64,000 nt of DNA from Eucalyptus grandis (GCF_016545825.1 NC_052614.1:62541034-62605033), one strand, 5' to 3'. Shown: positions 1 to 12,420, numbered from the stretch's first letter. A program made the numbers and translations. The notes: generated by a model from the letters alone, not told the origin.

Positions 1-355
1 TTAAAAATTTTCTTATTAGTTTATGGTCTATTTTGGTGTCTTCATTTATTTTTGTGAAGTTGTGATTTGTTACAGTGTTTTTTTTTTTTCTTTTAAGAAG
101 GACAAGTTCTTTTGCATTTTGATTTTGACTTTTCATTATAAGAAGGGTCGTATTGGGCATAGAAATCTCCTAAACTTCTAAAAGATTGTTCTTCTTTGAG
201 TTGTCTTTGTAATTTGATTTCATTACACATTTGTGTTCCTTATCTAGTATCTACAAACGTAAGAGACTATTTCTTCGTATGAAAGTAGATCATAAGGTAT
301 TCGATCACTTTGTATTCTTCTCTAATCCTATCTCTAACTTGGTCACATATTATTT
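1..355 (-). pseudogene. Endogenous pararetrovirus relic, coat-protein-side fragment (copy A)
   Basis: This is the same sequence as 47,677-48,035, where the relic is longer. Read on the minus strand it corresponds to the part upstream of the degenerate zinc knuckle in copy B, a lysine-rich stretch preceded by a conserved aromatic-rich segment. Several stop codons and frameshifts break it. It is cut by the window edge, so how far it extends is unknown. The assignment rests on copy B. Confidence 0.55.
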
Positions 356-373
356 AGGGTAAACCTACTAAGA

Positions 374-378
<5 letters not shown>

Positions 379-408
<30 letters not shown>
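379..408. repeat. AT dinucleotide microsatellite
   Basis: An uninterrupted run of alternating A and T directly follows the pararetrovirus-derived segment. A similar run occurs at 48,065-48,094 in copy B, so the microsatellite predates the duplication. Confidence 0.9.
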
Positions 409-410
<2 letters not shown>

Positions 411-1079
411 GAAAGTGCATGACTTTATTGATGTCAAAGATCTTTGGAGTCGATTTTTTTTTTTTTCCAATCTTATTGACCTTAGTTCCATAGGAGCAAG
501 TCAGAAAGATTTAGAAATAGAACCATCTGATTTGATTCATTCTCAATAGCCATGAGATGATCATCTTAGGGTGATCCTTTTGTTGACGGATGCTCCTATT
601 ACACTCGTAGTCTCTAACAAATCCTTTTGTCACATGACCCCAAGCGAAAAAATGCACAGGTTGCACAATTTCAAGCAAACTAGATCTAGACAAGATGCAA
701 GCATCACACAAGGGCCACTTAAGTTGTATGCCCTAGGCGATGGGCCACCAAGGTTGTGTGACCTTAGGCAAGGTGACGCTAGTGCCACCTGAACCTAAGC
801 AATCGCACATCAGACTTCCTCTTGCTCCTCCAAGCTACCTCAATGAATCCTAGGTCTAAAGGTAAGAGACTATGAATAATGCAAAACCAAAGAGTAAAAG
901 CGAAATTTTAGTTTCTGAGGATAAGAAAGGGAACTGAAAAAAATCCATTAATCCTTAAGAGGAGCTTTTGGAGAATGTCGTAAAGACAAAGCAAGGATGG
1001 TCTGTCTTTAGCTTTGGGCTTTTGCTAATGCAAGCTTTGAGATAAAATGGTTCAAATTTTTTTACCAAACACCACAACT
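409..1079. other. No recognisable gene (copy A)
   Basis: No open reading frame here resembles a known family. The stretch is shared with 48,095-48,780 and ends where the LINE fragment begins. It may be decayed LINE or other transposon sequence. Confidence 0.5.
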
Positions 1080-1760
1080 TTATGATGCTTCATTCATTAA
1101 AGATGCAGAGGTTGCCGCAGTAATAGAGGAGGATGAATGGAGATGACCATCCCCAAGATCAAATGAATTGCTTGAAATCCAAGCCGCAGTTTGTGTTGTG
1201 CTTCCACCAGCTACAAAAGAAAAAGTGATTTTCCTGGGTGCTAACATGGAAGATCTAACCAAAAGGAGGCTCAGAAGCTGCTAAAACCTGAAGGGACCAA
1301 AATTCAGTGGCATAGGCTCATTTTGTGCTGCCCTAATATCCCATAATTTTGCGTTTATAGCTTGTCATATTAAACAAGCTACAAACAAAAGATAGAATGA
1401 AGTAGTGGAGTTCTATTAATGGTGTAGGTTTGCTCTGTAAGCAAGACGATGAATCTTGTGATCATCTGTTCTTTTATTTGTATTTTCATTTTTTAAGGCA
1501 GGTTTGGGATAGAGTCATGGTTTTGTTGCATATGAATAGGCAAGTAGAGGATTGGCCATATGGGCTCTCTTGGGCTCTTCCATTCTTAAAGGGCAAAAGC
1601 TTAAAGATTGTCCTAATAAAACTAGCATGTTGTGCCACTATATATAGCATTTGGAAGGAGCAAAATATGGTTCTTCATGGGCAAACCACTCCATGTAAAC
1701 AAGGTTTTGGCAGGCAATTTGCTTATGGATCAGACCTGCCTTTGAAGCTTTAATAAGTGA
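1080..1760 (+). pseudogene. LINE (L1-type) ORF2 C-terminal fragment with zf-RVT domain, copy A
   Basis: The plus-strand translation carries the signature of the zinc-binding domain at the C-terminus of plant non-LTR reverse transcriptases. The first part (about 1,083-1,262) has the 'ELLEIQAAVC..LPP' pattern typical of the linker before zf-RVT. After a break, 1,430-1,753 reads D-D-E-S-C-D-H-L-F-F, then Q-V-W and I-Y-S-I-W-K-E-Q-N, the hallmark C..C..DH.FF / W..IW.ERN motif series. The reverse transcriptase and endonuclease parts are absent, as expected for a 5'-truncated LINE. A frameshift and stops separate the two parts, so this is not functional. Confidence 0.8.
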
Positions 1761-2144
1761 TGGAAGGAGAGTAGCGGATGAAGTTAACAATCTATATTTT
1801 AAATGGAGAATCCTGGATTAGATTGTCATCCGAGCCTTTGTGCTTTGCATTTCCTTGTTCTTGTAGAAGTATTAGTTTTTCTCCTCAGCTAATATGTAAA
1901 AAGGGACTCGAGCCATCAAGCCATTTTGCAAGGGGATTCTGGGTGTTGGGCTTTGTAATTCAGCTTGGGACTTTCTTTTGGACATTGGGGTTCGATGATT
2001 TAGGTTTAAGGTTGGGCCTATTGGCTCTTGGGTTTGTGAGGGTTATCTGACTAATTCTGGGCTTGTATTGGGAAGGAGTCCTCCCATTATCTGGGTTTTG
2101 GGCAATAAAGTAAAAGAGAATTCCTAATTGACATTAGAAGTAAG

Positions 2145-2340
2145 GGTAAATGATACAAATGATTTTTGAACTTTGATCTAACGTACAATGTGATCCATGA
2201 AATTTAAGTTTGCTCAATATGGTCATTGAACTTTAGTTTAATATGAAATATTGTTCATGAACTTTTAATTTGTTTAATGTTGTTCCTAAACTTTAGTACA
2301 TGTTCAATTTAGTTCTGAACTGTATGTACATGTTCAATAT
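2145..2340. repeat. Degenerate tandem/AT-rich element with 'gaactttag' units (copy A)
   Basis: A short unit of about 35-40 bases centred on 'tgaactttag' with alternating 'ttcatgaac' recurs four to five times. A related stretch in the opposite orientation lies at 10,998-11,225. The pattern looks like the end of a small inverted-repeat transposon. I cannot define its borders. Confidence 0.45.
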
Positions 2341-3060
2341 ATCGCCTTGTGCAAAGAGGTGAGTTTTGAAGCGTTGGATAGTTCCATTGAATTTTTCCTT
2401 AACTTTAAAATCCATTTAGAACCAACTAAACTTTTGGAAGGATTAGTTTGTATAAGATCCCATGTATGGTTGACAAACAAGGCATTCAAAAATTCATAGT
2501 GGGTCAAAAGAAAATGGCAATAGAGTGGCACATTGATGTTCCTTAGTGAAAGAGTGAGAGTGAATAAAAAAAAATTGGGTTTAGAAGTTCTAGATTTGTC
2601 ACGAATCTGAATAGAATGAGTGGGAAGAAAAGAAACATAAGTATAGGAGTTTGACATAGATGTAAAGAGGATTTGCACGTCTATTGCGGGAGGAATTCAA
2701 TCGAGAGAGAAGTTAGGTTGGGACACAGTAATTGGGGTCAAAGGAGAGGCGGCGAAGGGGAAAAAGAAATAAAAGCAAGTTGGTGGGCAAAAAAAAGGAC
2801 GGAGCGAGGTTAGGAGGTTAGGCTAGATAAGAGGAGATAGGCCAAGGAGTTTGAGTAGGATAGGGGAGAGAGCGTCGGATAGGGGTGATCAGGTCCAGGG
2901 TGGGTAGGGTCTAGACCTGGACCCTGTACTCGACCCTGTTATAACCGATTCTCTTTTTTTGGACCCTGTACCAGATCTTGTTTGCATTAGACCCTGTTTG
3001 CATTAGACCTTGTTCCCGACCCACCTTGTTTTTCCGATTTGGGAATAGGGTTAAGCCTAT

Positions 3061-5140
3061 TTATATTGGAACCTGTTTTGCATAAAAATTGAAATATGAC
3101 AAGAATTGAGCTGCAATTATTGAAGTACCATGGCTTTTTAACAACAGTGGAGGCTTTTCTTCCTGACTAGCTTGATAAACATTATTAGATGGAGGATAGA
3201 AGTATGCATAAGCATTTTGACCAAGATCTTCAGTTGGAAATTTAATCAGCTCTGGCAAGCTGAAATAAGACTGGTACTTCAAACTGTCCGATGAAGAGGA
3301 CCATATAATCCAAAAATCAATGACTTTTGACTTTTCGTCATTAAAAGTCACATGTAGACAATAAACAAAAGGAAATTATAACAACAATGAGAAACACTAA
3401 TTACTGCAGCACAGTCCACACTTCACTAAATATGAGGAGATTACTATGGTAAAGTATTGCAAGCACCATAGCCACAGATATTGGAAGTACTCCTGATGCT
3501 CCCTCAACCTATAGGCAATTGTTTCTTGAAGTCTGCAAAAAAAGAATGTGCACAATATACCAATCCATCAGCTTAAAAAAATTAGTAACAGCAATTCGTC
3601 ACAAAGAAGGTATTGAACATACTATGTCTTGTATGTTTGTGAATGGAATGCCAAGCAATGATAATGAGCTCTGAAGAACGTCAATAATTGCAAGATGAGA
3701 CCTTCCCCTTTGCCTGCAAGCAAATTCTAAATAATTGATATGGAGAATCATACAATAATTTGTATTTCGATAATGTTAACACCTTAGATCATCACATGGA
3801 AGAAAGCTCACCTGTAGCTGCAAGCAATCAGGGTCTTCTATTTGTTGCTCTGGATAACTTCATAAGAGTTCATACCGAAAACCCATAATGGCCTAGCAAA
3901 CTCAGCATTTGACGGATAAAGAGGCAGGACTTCATTTGTAGATTCAATCTGTTGAATCATGAAGCACATAAAAGATACAATTCAGTTCCTTTCCAACCAC
4001 ATCATTGATAATGCTATGAGTGTATAAGTAGCAGTTGAAAAAAGAGCTCACATATGTAACGATTATTCAATCACCTGTAGAAAATCTATAACTAAATAAT
4101 TTATCCTCATTTATAATTTTCACGGTGTGACATCCAAAAGCCATACTATATGACTAATGCAGTCTAAGTCTGGATGGAGTTTGATATGGAAATTATGGAG
4201 ATTAACCATAATTACGGTATAAATCACCATGTGGAAAACCTGCTTTGGAATGGTTACCATAAAAAAATGATCGCTAGGAAAGATCTTCAATGACATGAAG
4301 CACCTAAAATATCTAGACTATTCAAAGTCGATAAGCATGAACTGCAATGGCCCAGGGTTAAGATCTTACCCACTTATAGAGATTCCAAAATCCATTATGT
4401 CTATCTGTAATGAAAAATAGTTCACATGCATGTGTTCAAAGCACAATGTGATGTCTAGCACAATTTCAAGCCACTTCGCTATGAAATTTCTTTCTACGTT
4501 TTCACTGAGACATTACATGTCCACAACTTATAATGTAATATAGCTTTAGCAAGCCAGACTCAATCATCCAAGCAGAGCGAGACAGAAGAAAATTCGCAAA
4601 AATGTTGGATATAGATCACCTCACGAGTAAGAAGAGACATACCAGATGACTCCATATACATATCATGGATAATACATGATTAAGAGACATTATAACATGA
4701 AAGTACCAATAGAAAAAATTGTAGTGTCATTTTTTTCAACTTGTTAAAAATAAGACCAACATGCTTAAATCATCATGAAAGCAACATAATAAAAAAAATT
4801 CATCAAGGTGACCCTTATTTGTTATTCAGGTAGATCGGCTAGAATTGGGAATAAGCCATTTACATTCGACGATTATTTTCGGGGATCAGGTTCCTCTTTT
4901 GTTCATTCACAACATAGTAATACTAGATCTTACATTTCTTCAGCATCAAAGAACATCCGGTGACAAATGGACTTGTACCATTGAATGAGAAATCAATTTG
5001 CACCATTCAGTAATTTTGATCTGAGCCAAAAGACAAAAGTACCTTTTGGAGACCATTTAGGCTCAATTGGTGACTCAACATGTTTAGGATCATGACCAAC
5101 AACACAGACACGCTTATAAATATCTTTGCATGTAAGTATT
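3061..5140 (-). pseudogene. Captured fragment of an S9-family (acylaminoacyl/dipeptidyl peptidase-like) serine peptidase gene, copy A
   Basis: Several short minus-strand stretches, separated by intron-like sequence, match consecutive parts of the plant S9C prolyl-oligopeptidase-type protein. In gene order these are 'ESPIEPKWSPKG' (about 5,041-5,132), 'LWVFGMNSYEVIQS' (about 3,850-3,950), 'GRSHLAIIDVLQSSLSLL' (about 3,650-3,725), 'GASGVLPISVA' (about 3,470-3,515), then 3,061-3,351, which includes 'SLPELIKFPTE' and 'KPPLLLKSHG' at the start of the catalytic domain. The nucleophile serine, Asp and His of the alpha/beta-hydrolase fold are missing because the fragment ends at the HG motif. Stop codons are present. 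It lies between the hAT terminal repeats in the same orientation as the transposase and keeps introns, so it was taken up as genomic DNA. Confidence 0.7.
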
Positions 5141-6229
5141 AAGAAAATCAATAAGACAAGGCAACAATGGCATACATCAGTTGCTCGCCTTGTTGATCAT
5201 ATTCCATTGCCCTATCAACGGACCAATCATCGCATCTCGACCACTTCCATGATATTTAAGTTGCAACAATGGCATACATTAGTTGCTGAAACCAGAAAAA
5301 ACATAATGCAACAACTTGAGGCATTCGGTTTCTCACAAGAAAGATGTGCAACAACTTACCATTGGTGGTGGCATAACACGAGCCTCAACGAGAGCAAGTT
5401 CCTTTCTCACCGACATTCCAAAGAGAAATCAAACACAAATAACCCTCTCCCTCCACCCAAAACACATGCTCACCGACAGTAACCCACACATACAAGTAAG
5501 GATAAAACAAGTACCATTTTAGTTCCTGCAGATTTCACAGATATGAACTTTGTTTTGCCTTTTTTCCTCTACACAATGTAGATGCATTCATAGGTTCTTG
5601 ACACGATATGAACAAACAGATTATGCATAATTGTAGCTACTGAAAATAATACTTGTAACAAATTGCTCAAACCCATTAAACATAGTTTAATCAAAGTATC
5701 AAATGTCTTCCTCGACTGAACTAGTTGCATATATTCTAGACCAATATTACAAATCCAAGAGCAACTTGGCACTTTAAAAACATCAAAGCCTGATCAGGCC
5801 TTAAGCATGTAGCAGTTAAAACGTCGTTTATTTCCTGTTGAACAAAACAGCCATGATCAGTCAAGCAATTTAGCCAATTAACAAGTTGTAGGACAATTTT
5901 TGACTGATCACATATCAACCTTGTCCTTGATGCGCTCGATCTTCTTCTCCTTCTTCGGCCTTGCGTTCCACATGGTACAAAATCTCTGACAAAAACCTAA
6001 AATTCATATATAAAGAAAAATCAACAAGAAATCATACTCTAGAGACATGCAAAAGTTATGATTTAACAAAGTCTATTTACTTACCACAAAATTGGAGTTT
6101 CCACAAAATGAAGTTTATTTTCCAATGATAATGTCCTTGGTAAGACAATCCAAATCTACAATTTTTTTTTTAAAAAAAAAAGAGAGAAATTAAATAAGGA
6201 TTCACTTAATAGATAGTTATGCGAATGAA

Positions 6230-8344
6230 CTACAAGATAGAAAGAAATATATATAACTTACTCGCCTCAAACTTTTCTGCATTCTCGATGCACTCTTCAA
6301 CATTAATTGGCACGCGAATAGCTCTCAACCAATATTGAGTACAAATTAAACCTTTCACCCCTCTAGGATTCAAAGAACTTCGAAAGCCATCAAGTACACG
6401 TCCCGATGTACTAAAAGTCAACTCTAAAGCAACGGTAGTCACGGGAATAGACAAAATATCTTGAGCCATCAAAGATAAGATTTTATACTTTGGCCTAGTA
6501 TTCTTCCACCACATCAAAAGATCAATATTAAGGATATGTTCACTTTCAGCTTCAAGATATCAATCAAGCTCAAATTTTTTTTCATCCAACACTCTTTTCT
6601 TCATGTGGAGAAAGCTTTTGTGTCAAGCATCGATTTCACAATCATTGTCATCAATATCAACATTGGAAGCACTACTACTATTACTCACACTTGAATCACC
6701 AAATTTTTCTTTACTAGAAGAGCCAACAAAAGATCACTCATAAGATTTATACCAATTCTCCAAGGTGACCTTCACTTTATCATGCATCTCATCAATTTTT
6801 GTTTCATCATCATAGATTTGTTCAAAACAGAACTTTACATAATTCAACTTCTTTGTAGGATCCAATGCAACCACAATCAATGCCATCATATTAATTTTAT
6901 CCAAACTCCCATAATTATTGTCAAACTTTTCTTTCATTTTTAAACCCATAGCTTGAAGCTTTGGGTTTAAAGAATTTGTCACATTATTCAAATACTTATA
7001 CAACATAGCTATCCCCTCAAAATAATCATTGGAAGTAACATATGAACTACCCGACATCCTTTTGGTTGTATCATAAAACCATCTTAGAAATTTAGAAAGA
7101 ATGATGGAATTTTCCCAATCTTCATCTTTAGGAGGATCATTGTCAATTTCCCTTAAGAAAAATAAATCTTCATCTTCCATTCTTTTAAAAGCTTTCTTGA
7201 ACTTTATGGCGGTGTCTAACATCATGTAAGTAGAGTTCCATCTAGTGGCAACATTAAGACAGACCGAACCTTTGTATGCAATCCTCTCACTCTCAATGCA
7301 AGCTTTGAATGTCTTAGCTCTCGCCGGAGAACTCCTCACATACCTAACTATGTTTTGGATGCGTGCAATAGAATCACGCACCTCATTCAATCCATCTCTT
7401 ACTATCAAGTTAAGTATATGAGCAGTGCATCTAATATGTAAAGTATCGCCATTCAAAATAAAAAATCCTCTTTCTAAATTTTTTTCTTTCAAATAACTAA
7501 CGGCCACACCATTTGAACTTGCATTATTCACTGTTATTGTGGACACCTTCTTTTTTATTCCACAATCATAAATGCAGTTCTCCAACATTTTCCTAATCTC
7601 TTTACCCTTGTGACTATGCACCACCACAAAATTAATTATTATTTTTTGCAATTGCCAATTTTCATCAATATAATGTGCAGTAAGACATAAATACTTCAAG
7701 TTTTGAATGGAACTCCACATATCCATTGTAAGTGCAATCATAGATTCAAGCTTACCAAAGTAAGCTTTCAAACAAGTCCTTTCACTTAGATATAACTTCA
7801 TACAATCTCTTGCCATTGTAAATCGTGAAAGATGATGGAAAAGAGGTTGCAATTCATTAAAAAAATCACGAAAATCAACACGCTTAACCATGGAAAATGG
7901 TTGTTCATCAACAATAATCATCCGAGCAAGCATATGCCTACAACGTTCTTGATCAAACTTCCATGTTGTTAAGACACTAGCACCACTAGTAGTATTTTTC
8001 CCTACCTTGCCCACCACATCTTTGTCACGTGATGCAAACAACATTTGCTTTTTATCTGTACGAGGATACTTTTTACACTTTCTCAAGTGCTTCCACATAA
8101 TTGAGGTTCCATGATCAACATTATACACATAATTCATCCCACAATGAAAGCACCTCACCTTAACTGTTTTCTATGTTTTCTCATTTATAATTCTCGAAAA
8201 ATTATCCCAACAATTTGATTGATTATCTCGCTTTTTACCCGAAGGAGGATGAGAGTTAGGTACCATCACCTTGTTTGCCGTGCCCATGGTTGCAGGTTCC
8301 ACTTCATCAACTCCATGGAATGGCAATTCCATGAGCGGACTCAT
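6230..8344 (-). pseudogene. hAT transposase, BED zinc finger / RICESLEEPER-DAYSLEEPER type (copy A, broken)
   Basis: The likely start ATG is at 8,342-8,344. An N-terminal BED finger follows (C-F-H-C just before the HLRKC motif near 8,080-8,150). Next come the RNase H-like catalytic domain with 'MDMWSS' and 'TVNNASSNG', and the 'RWNSTYMML' block near 7,205-7,250. The C-terminal hATC dimerisation domain, 'ILSIPVTTVA' to 'STSGRVLDGFRSSL', lies at 6,230-6,517. In-frame stops break the protein: TAG at 8,171-8,173 and TGA at 6,623-6,625 are shared with copy B, while TGA at 6,731-6,733 is CGA in copy B. The longest open stretch is 6,734-8,158 (474 codons). Family length is usually about 600-700 residues, so nearly the whole gene remains but cannot be read through. 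Confidence 0.88.
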
Positions 8345-9171
8345 TTCATTATGTCCCCCACTTCCATTGATATGTCTTTGTCTTGATCTATTGACTAAAA
8401 ACTGAAAATAAATTATATAATATTAGGATTCTACAAAAACATATTAGTTTCATAGTAAATCAAATCTCTCAATCACTGAAACCCAGCAATGAATCATCCT
8501 AGGTCTCTCATTATACAGTCAAGATACCAAGCCAAAGATAAAGTTCAGCCATATGCAGACTTCGGACCAAAAAAAAAACAAAAAAAGAAAAACAAACCAT
8601 CTAGCTTCATAGGATAGAAAGAAATGAAGCAAACCTTTTGAACATTTAGGTCATGCAAGAGAATGCATAAGTCTTAATATTTATGAGATGTTCAGAAGCA
8701 AAATTAGGCGAATATAATGCACAACTTTGTCAACTCATTCCTAAAGTTGATTTTATATGCAGAGGCAACCCTGTTCACATTATAAACCAGTCCAACCGCC
8801 AAAAAATATTCGACAATTGAAAGTCTTGACCAGCAGCTGCATCATATCAATTCTGAAGCACTATGGTGCTACATCATTTTTAAATTTTTGGAATTCCACA
8901 GAATTAAACCTTTAAACCTAAACATAGGATTCACCGATTGTATAATTTGAAAAAAATAATAATATGGCCATGAGCTGACACCATAGCAGCTTTTAGATGG
9001 TCTTAGGACTCATAGCAGTTAATTAAATTCCAACGTCATGCACGGCACATATCAGCATCAACGAGCTGTAGAAGCCGACCATCAATAACAAGAATCAACG
9101 TGTTCTTGCCAAAATGCTTGCGAAATATGCCATTGTCGTGCCCTAGTTCTGGACAGTGGACTCCTACAGAA

Positions 9172-9387
9172 GCCCAAAGCAAACTTCAAAAACTCGACAC
9201 AAGTCGGAAGCACCCGAGAGAGAAAGAGAGACCTTGGAACCGGGTGCGGAGTCTGCGCACGGCGTCAAGGGGTGCGCGGCGCGGCGGTGGCGAACCCAGC
9301 GACGGCCGGCGGTGGTGTTCTCCCATTGACGGATCATCCGTATCAGCCCAAAGCAAACTCCAAAAACTCGACACAAGCCGGAAGCAC

Positions 9388-9476
<89 letters not shown>

Positions 9477-9600
9477 TGGAACCGGGTGCGGAGTTTGCGG
9501 ACGATGTTGAGGGGGTGCGCGGTGGCGATGGTGGCAAACCTGGCGACGGCTCCGGCGGTGGCGTTCTCCCACTGATGGATCTAGCGATGGGGTGCGACGA
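9172..9600. repeat. GC-rich tandem duplication with (GA)n microsatellite inside the hAT end (copy A)
   Basis: A unit starting 'cccaaagcaaact' at 9,173 and again at 9,348 (spacing 175) is followed by 'accttggaaccgggtgcgga' and a GC-rich tail. The second unit contains an uninterrupted (AG)n run at 9,391-9,473. Open reading frames across it are simple-sequence artefacts (Arg-Glu or Ser-Leu repeats) and not genes. Copy B has the same layout with a shorter run. Confidence 0.85.
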
Positions 9601-10029
9601 AGGAAAAGCAAGTCTGCGGGTGTGAGTCGTGACCGTGTGAGTGTGAGAGGTAAAGAAGATAGAAACGAATTAGGGTTTTGATTTGGGGCTACCTTAAAAA
9701 CTGGTTCTCAAATTGGTTCCTAAACTGGTCTGGTCAATCCGGTTCCCGGGCAGGTAATCCCTTGGAACCGATTCCTAGACCGGTTTAAACAGGGTCTGAA
9801 TTTTGGGAACTAGTTCCAAGACCGGTTTCAACCGAAACTGGTTCCCAACCCTGTTTTCTGGGTGGGCCGGATTGGAAACCAGGTAAACCTGGTCCAGTTA
9901 CACACCCCTAGCATTAGAGGAGCGAGAAGAAATAATAAATTGATTGAATGAAACAAAAAATGAAGGGGCTGATACTAAACAGTGGGTTACAGGACAAAGA
10001 GTTGAAGGATTATATAAAAAGAAAAAAAA

Positions 10030-11330
10030 ATCCTCTAATCAAGCCAAGCATAACGACTGATAAAAGCACGACCACTTGATCGATCGATACAACAATAGCT
10101 TTTGTGATTCGACACGTACTCAAGAAATACCCATGATACAAAATAAGGTGCTAACTTGTGAGAAACACAATTAACTAAACTAGAACCCGAATAAAAAGTG
10201 GAAAGAATAAATGTCATAGATGATAGGATTGGGAAATCGATTAGTAGTGTAAGTAGTAACAAAGAGCATCAACCCAAGAAAGCATATGAGCATAGATTAA
10301 TAAGGATCAAGATATTTCCACTAAGTGTTTTCCGTTCTGATGGGCCATTTTGAGATGGTTCCGTCTGTCATGAGTTCGTAAAAATTTAATTTTGGTATTA
10401 CACAAATTTTCAATAAAACAATGGAAGCGATAAAAGTGTGTATGCACTACAAATTTAATTTTCATAGAAAAGACCCAAGTAAACTAAGAGTAGTCATCAA
10501 TGAATAATACAAAATATATGAAACTGAAAATGGATAAAATTGCACTCATCTAGACATCAAATGAATTATAATCAAAGGAAAAGATGTCCGATGACTAGCA
10601 AACTCAAAAGGCAATTGATGAGATTTGCCCCACAAGATAGGACTCGCAAGATACTAATCTAGAACTAGAGTTGCAAACATGACTCAAAACTTATCTATTA
10701 GGATGCCCAGGACGAGCATGCTAGTGAGTGAGTGAGTGAGTGAAGTAGAGGAAGCCATGATAGGATGCGAGTGAAATGACATCAATAAGTTAGAAATCAG
10801 ATAAAGATCATGAGAGAAGTCAGCTTGGAGGAGAGTTTTCTCTGTTCATTCATCCTTCAAAGTAAAGGATGAACCGTTAAAATCAATAGGATAAGAACTT
10901 CTGCATCCAAGTTGAGTAACTAAGAGGAGATTGCGAGCAAGATAGGGACATGATACATGAGATAACAACAAAGATCGAGAGCAAGAGTGCAAAAGGAAAA
11001 ATACACAAATGCTCCATGAACTTTGACAATGATAATATTGCACATTTTCATATAGTTTAGGGATTAGATTGAACACGTATCAAAAGTTTAGAGATCACAT
11101 TGGATAAATTAAAAGTTTAGCAACGACATTGCATATTGGATTAAAGTTCAAGGATCATACTAAACAAATTGAAAGTTCATGTACAACTGTACACATTAAA
11201 TTAAAATTTAGATACAACTTGTTTCATTATTCATATGTAAAAAGACTTTACCGACTTGCTTAATAGGCAATAAACGACCATTACCAACTAAGACTTTTGT
11301 CAAATCGTAAAACAGTTTAAGATATAGGAT
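10030..11330 (-). pseudogene. Ty1/copia pol remnant: GAG-pre-integrase and integrase (copy A)
   Basis: Read on the minus strand from 11,290 down, it shows 'VGNGRLLPI' (end of the protease/pre-integrase linker), 'NLLLVTQL' and 'YPIDFNGSSFTLKD' (GAG-pre-integrase, 10,846-11,076). An integrase core follows with 'LFIDDYS' near 10,500 and a QNG motif near 10,340. The integrase C-terminal linker at 10,035-10,262 includes 'YVSNHKSYCCID' and 'GRAFISRY'. Reverse transcriptase, RNase H and LTRs are not present next to it. Many stops and frameshifts show that it is dead. The same fragment occurs in copy B. Confidence 0.8.
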
Positions 11331-11339
11331 TTTATAATG

Positions 11340-12420
11340 TCATTGGTCGTGTGTGCTGATGCTTTGCTATCAAGATATCACATTGGATAAAAAATCACTC
11401 CTACCAACAAAGCCGAAATGGAGTTTGAGAGATCAATGGTGGTGAAGGCGTGCTTCAATCGTTGTCGACATGGTAGCGCAATGTGTCTTGCCCCGTTATA
11501 GATTTGATAAATAAGACAAGGGCCTGAATCTAAGAATGAGACTGACTAGAGGAGGTGGTGGAACAATCAGTATAGGGGGCTGATAATGATTCCAGACTGG
11601 GCTGATCTTAGGAGGATTGAAAATCCGATTGATCACGCGAGAACCATCTACCTTGTTTAGTATGGAAAAATGTCCATTTAATGTTTGCTTTTCTTGAAAA
11701 TCATTCAAATAGTGGTAAACAAAATAATCTCAATCATTTTTTATATTCAATGCAATTAAAATTATGATCTTTATTGTTAATTTTTATATTGCATGAGAAA
11801 TGAAAATTAACCACGCGTGACGCATGAAAACTTGTTTAGTCTAATGTCTAGTTCAAGCATTAGCACTCTAAAAAAAATACAAAACCATCTTTGTTTTACT
11901 TTATTTTTTGGAAATGTCGTGGTATTAGGTACGAAAGCAATCGATCCATCAGAGGCATCCGATAGCACAAACTCCATGCATAGCCCACTCGTTTAAAAGA
12001 TTTAGATGGAAAAAGCTTATGTGGCGATGCACGTAGGGAGGAATTTGTTAGATAATTGCATATTGCGCAATCATCGGACTTATCTTACTCCCTTGTAAAA
12101 ATTATACTCATGATGGTGGATATAAAAGAGAACTAATTAGAGAGCGGATGGATTTGGCTCTAATTTTTGAAAAAATAATAGGTTAATTGTCTCATGTTGG
12201 GTTGGGAGGCCAAAAACGATTGTTTTCCCAGGTCCGGTCATGGCTTAAGTGATCGCCCATGATGAAAAATTGTGATATTAATGTAAAACATCGATTTTCA
12301 ATGAAATTTCAAGATCACTCGTTAACATGGCTTGTGACGGTGTGCCTTATAAAAAAAAAAAAAAACAAATTGTCCTTTCACGATATTATGAAAACGAGCG
12401 GAGAATTCCTTGAAATGACC
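11340..12420. other. No recognisable gene (copy A)
   Basis: Non-coding sequence with short open frames only. It is shared with 58,940-60,115. Copy B has an extra repeated 'gactgactagaggaggtggtggaacaatcag'-type unit near 59,190-59,250 that copy A holds once. Confidence 0.5.

Larger units (their letters stand above)
2880..9910 (-). mobile_element. hAT DNA transposon carrying a captured peptidase gene fragment (copy A)
   Basis: The left end reads TAGGGGTGATCAGGTCC and the right end, reverse-complemented, TAGGGGTGTGTAACTGGACC: short imperfect terminal inverted repeats of hAT type. The bases just outside are GCGTCGGA (2,872-2,879) and GCATTAGA (9,911-9,918). That is an 8-bp target duplication, the size expected for hAT, decayed only by transitions. 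Inside, on the minus strand, lie a BED-finger hAT transposase (6,230-8,344) and pieces of an S9 peptidase gene (3,061-5,140). Subterminal regions on both sides are rich in GGTTCC/GGACC words. The transposase carries stops, so the element is not autonomous today. Confidence 0.8.

Noticed and set aside
5920..5985. Lys-rich minus-strand stretch 'ARPKKEKKIERIKDK' resembling a ribosomal or spliceosomal protein piece
   Set aside because: Too short to assign; may be another captured exon within the hAT element but has no second matching segment.
9100..9625. Overlapping open frames with Arg-Glu or Ser-Leu repeats
   Set aside because: They are the six-frame reading of a (GA)n microsatellite and GC-rich tandem repeat, with no domain and no support outside the repeat.
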